From the NCBI RefSeq assembly GCF_000300275.1, contig NZ_AMRN01000012.1, positions 1 through 64,000 of the forward strand: DNA of 64,000 nt. Reading direction: 5' to 3'. Below, piece after piece: positions 62,663 through 64,000 of the stretch (its first letter is position 1; the number at the start of each line of letters is the position of its first letter). The position numbers were made by a program, and so were the translations under genes. This DNA is from Thalassospira profundimaris WP0211. GTDB lineage: Bacteria > Pseudomonadota > Alphaproteobacteria > Rhodospirillales > Thalassospiraceae. The notes beneath the pieces were generated by a model, which saw only the letters and a program-made list of their open reading frames with translations, searched no databases and had not been told where the DNA came from.

Positions 62663-63367
62663 TTATCCCCGGGCGGGATAGCAGATGATCGATAGGTAAC
62701 GTATTGGAAATGAAAGAAGTTCTTCCGGTCCGTGGCGGGCATCGGCATCAAAGAACAGGCTGTCGCCTTCTTTCATGTAGTAAAGCTGATCGCCATGGCG
62801 GTAGCGAACTTCACCCTCAAGCATATAGATGAATTCCATGCCTTCATGCTGGAAGGCGGGGAAGCTGCTCGACTCCTCGGTAAGCGTTAGCAAATAGGGT
62901 TCGACCACGACACCGCTGGTGTTGTTATCGATATGACCCAGCAGGTTATATTCATGGCCTGCGCGCGTGCCGCGACGTTCAATCGCAACACCTTCGCCGG
63001 ATTTCACGAACACTGCATTGCGCGGTTCTTCATAACGGCGGAAGAAATCGGTCAGCGGCACACCCAGCGCACTTGCCAGTGCCTGAAGCGAGGTCAGCGA
63101 CGGCGAGGTGACGCCGTTTTCGATCTTGGAAAGCATCCCCATCGAAATCCCCGTTGCCGAGGCCAGATCGGAAATCGTAATGCCCAGCTTCTTGCGGAGC
63201 GCTCGGACTTCATGGCCGATGGCAATTTCCAGATTGTTTTCCTTGGGTTCACGAAGCGCGTGCGGGTCCTGGGTGAGGGCGGCGGGTTTGCTCTTGGTGT
63301 CCATGCCTGATCCTTGCTCGCTATTGGCGGTGGTCTGGGCGGCTTGTTTTGTTTTGCTATTTGCCAT
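62663..63367 (-). CDS. XRE-family regulator with cupin domain
   Basis: A 234-aa regulator with a basic N-terminal extension. A helix-turn-helix (LRKKLGITISDLASATGISMGMLSKIENGVTSPSLTSL) is followed by a small cupin fold (HEGMEFIYMLEGEVRYRHGDQLYYMKEGDSLFFDADARHGPE). It is the PuuR/ClgR-like group that senses amines, amino acids or phosphonates through the cupin. It is adjacent and co-directional to the glx operon and divergent from the GcvT-family gene, so it may control both. The start at 63367 has GGAGG ten bases away. ATG 63304 with AAGGA is an equally good internal alternative. Confidence 0.88.
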   Translation of the reverse strand: MANSKTKQAAQTTANSEQGSGMDTKSKPAALTQDPHALREPKENNLEIAIGHEVRALRKKLGITISDLASATGISMGMLSKIENGVTSPSLTSLQALASALGVPLTDFFRRYEEPRNAVFVKSGEGVAIERRGTRAGHEYNLLGHIDNNTSGVVVEPYLLTLTEESSSFPAFQHEGMEFIYMLEGEVRYRHGDQLYYMKEGDSLFFDADARHGPEELLSFPIRYLSIICYPARG

Positions 63368-63530
63368 GCTGGCTTGTCCTCCGTCACCGGTTTTGTCCCG
63401 GTGCGGGTCCGCTCGTTTCTGGTTTCCTCGAACGGCCACTTGATGCGGCCTGCTTTTTTATCGGTCGTATGCGCCCGGGCTTTTACCCTTATTGATCTGC
63501 CATACGCCATAGGCATGACTTACACTGGCA

Positions 63531-63676
63531 GGAAATATTTATCAACTCCAGGGAAAATAAATTTCCGCAAAGGCGATATGAGGGGTGGGGATGGAAGTTG
63601 CTGCAATGCCGTGTAAAATAGCCTTTAAGGAATAAAAATTGAATAATATGAAAAATAATTATTGCGTTCGCGAACA
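63531..63676. promoter_or_regulatory. Divergent promoter of XRE and GcvT-family genes
   Basis: The 394-bp gap 63368-63761 has an AT-rich half. GCGTTCGCGAACA (63664-63676) is the reverse-complement copy of the motif at 62586-62598. GGAAATATTTAT (63531-63542) and ATAAATTTCC (63557-63566) form a loose inverted repeat. AGGAGG at 63748-63753 precedes the GcvT-family start. No gene is seen here. Confidence 0.55.
63664..63676. promoter_or_regulatory. Second copy of the glx-locus motif
   Basis: On the minus strand it reads TGTTCGCGAACGC, differing at one base from TGTTCGCGAATGC at 62586. It lies about 85 bp upstream of the GcvT-family start and about 300 bp from the XRE start. Shared occurrence in both flanking promoters suggests a common regulator. 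Inference. Confidence 0.58.
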
Positions 63677-63761
63677 AGATACCGCCAAAATATAGAACAA
63701 AATAAGCCGATAATAGCGCGCTGATTGTGCGCAAAGGCAATCATATCAGGAGGCCATCACT

Positions 63762-64000
63762 ATGACTGCAAGCTGGAGATTTTCAGCCCTTGCCGATCGG
63801 CATCGCGCGCTTGGTTCCAATCTCGAAGACTGGAGCGGTATGGGCACCGCCTGGACCTATGACAAGGATTGGGACGAGGAATATATCGCGATCCGCACCA
63901 AGGCCGGGATCATGGATGTTTCGGGTCTGAAAAAGGTTCATATCACCGGCGCGCATGCATCACACGTGATCGACTATGCCACCACGCGCAATGTCGAAAA
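63762..64000 (+). CDS. GcvT-family aminomethyltransferase/demethylase, 5' part only
   Basis: Only the first 79 codons are in the window. AGGAGG (63748-63753) precedes ATG 63762. The translation begins MTASWRFSALADRHRALGSN and continues with YDKDWDEEYIAIRTKAGIMDVSGLKKVHITGAHA. This is the start of the folate-binding GcvT/DmdA-type fold, with the conserved AGIMDVSGL motif. A folate-dependent methyl- or aminomethyl-transfer role is likely. The neighbouring glx/glnT/purU genes suggest demethylation of an N-methyl compound. A DmdA-like (DMSP) or GcvT-like function cannot be told apart from this fragment. Confidence 0.8.
   Translation, partial: MTASWRFSALADRHRALGSNLEDWSGMGTAWTYDKDWDEEYIAIRTKAGIMDVSGLKKVHITGAHASHVIDYATTRNVE

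Overview
The window looks like chromosome from a marine, metabolically versatile alphaproteobacterium. The gene content (2-aminobenzoyl-CoA pathway, Weimberg-type xylose oxidation, FdsGBA-type formate dehydrogenase, MocR and glx loci) fits Rhodospirillales such as Thalassospira. This placement is inference from gene content only. No phage, transposase, CRISPR array or rRNA is visible. Genes are densely packed, often with start/stop overlaps, and arranged as a series of catabolic operons, most with their own regulator and several with their own transporter.

Region 1 (1-18100): an initiator tRNA-fMet is followed by a terminator and, 180 bp on, a 17-bp copy of the tRNA 3' end. Then comes a tryptophan/anthranilate degradation island. 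TDO (kynA), an alpha/beta-hydrolase formamidase (kynB) and kynureninase (kynU) make anthranilate. A CoA ligase activates it. A two-flavin 2-aminobenzoyl-CoA monooxygenase/reductase dearomatises it. An SDR, a crotonase, an acyl-CoA dehydrogenase and a fused enoyl-CoA hydratase/3-hydroxyacyl-CoA dehydrogenase complete a beta-oxidation-like route. A MarR repressor, a five-gene branched-chain-type ABC importer, a hotdog thioesterase and a RidA protein belong to the same block.

Region 2 (18126-27482): a PotABCD-type importer with an oddly extended permease, a MocR regulator, an omega-amino-acid:pyruvate aminotransferase, a TSUP exporter and a YdfG-type 3-hydroxyacid dehydrogenase. Together they suggest import of a polyamine or amino acid, transamination, and reduction of the semialdehyde.

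Region 3 (27621-41802): an NtrC/DctB-type two-component pair, a GNAT, and an oxalate/formate-antiporter-family MFS protein. The MFS gene is preceded by a good sigma-54 promoter and two identical palindromes. A LysR regulator, an unrecognised AT-richer gene and an NAD-dependent formate dehydrogenase operon (fdsG-B-A-D-fdhD) follow. Formate is also produced by KynB and PurU elsewhere in the window.

Region 4 (42039-57042): two sugar-acid pathways that both end in 2-ketoglutarate semialdehyde. The first has a KdgD/DapA-type dehydratase, GntR regulator, IlvD/Edd dehydratase, RraA-family protein and ketoglutarate-semialdehyde dehydrogenase. The second is a D-xylose block: xylF-H-G importer, XylX-type FAH dehydratase and ROK regulator, divergent from an SDR xylose dehydrogenase and an unusually long (720 aa) dehydratase. 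A near-identical motif lies at each end of the divergent promoter.

Region 5 (57124-64000): a minus-strand glxB-C-D, glnT/gmaS, purU operon next to an XRE-cupin regulator, with a divergent GcvT-family gene cut by the window end. Both promoter regions share a 13-bp motif. The layout resembles N-methylglutamate-type amine metabolism feeding one-carbon units to folate.
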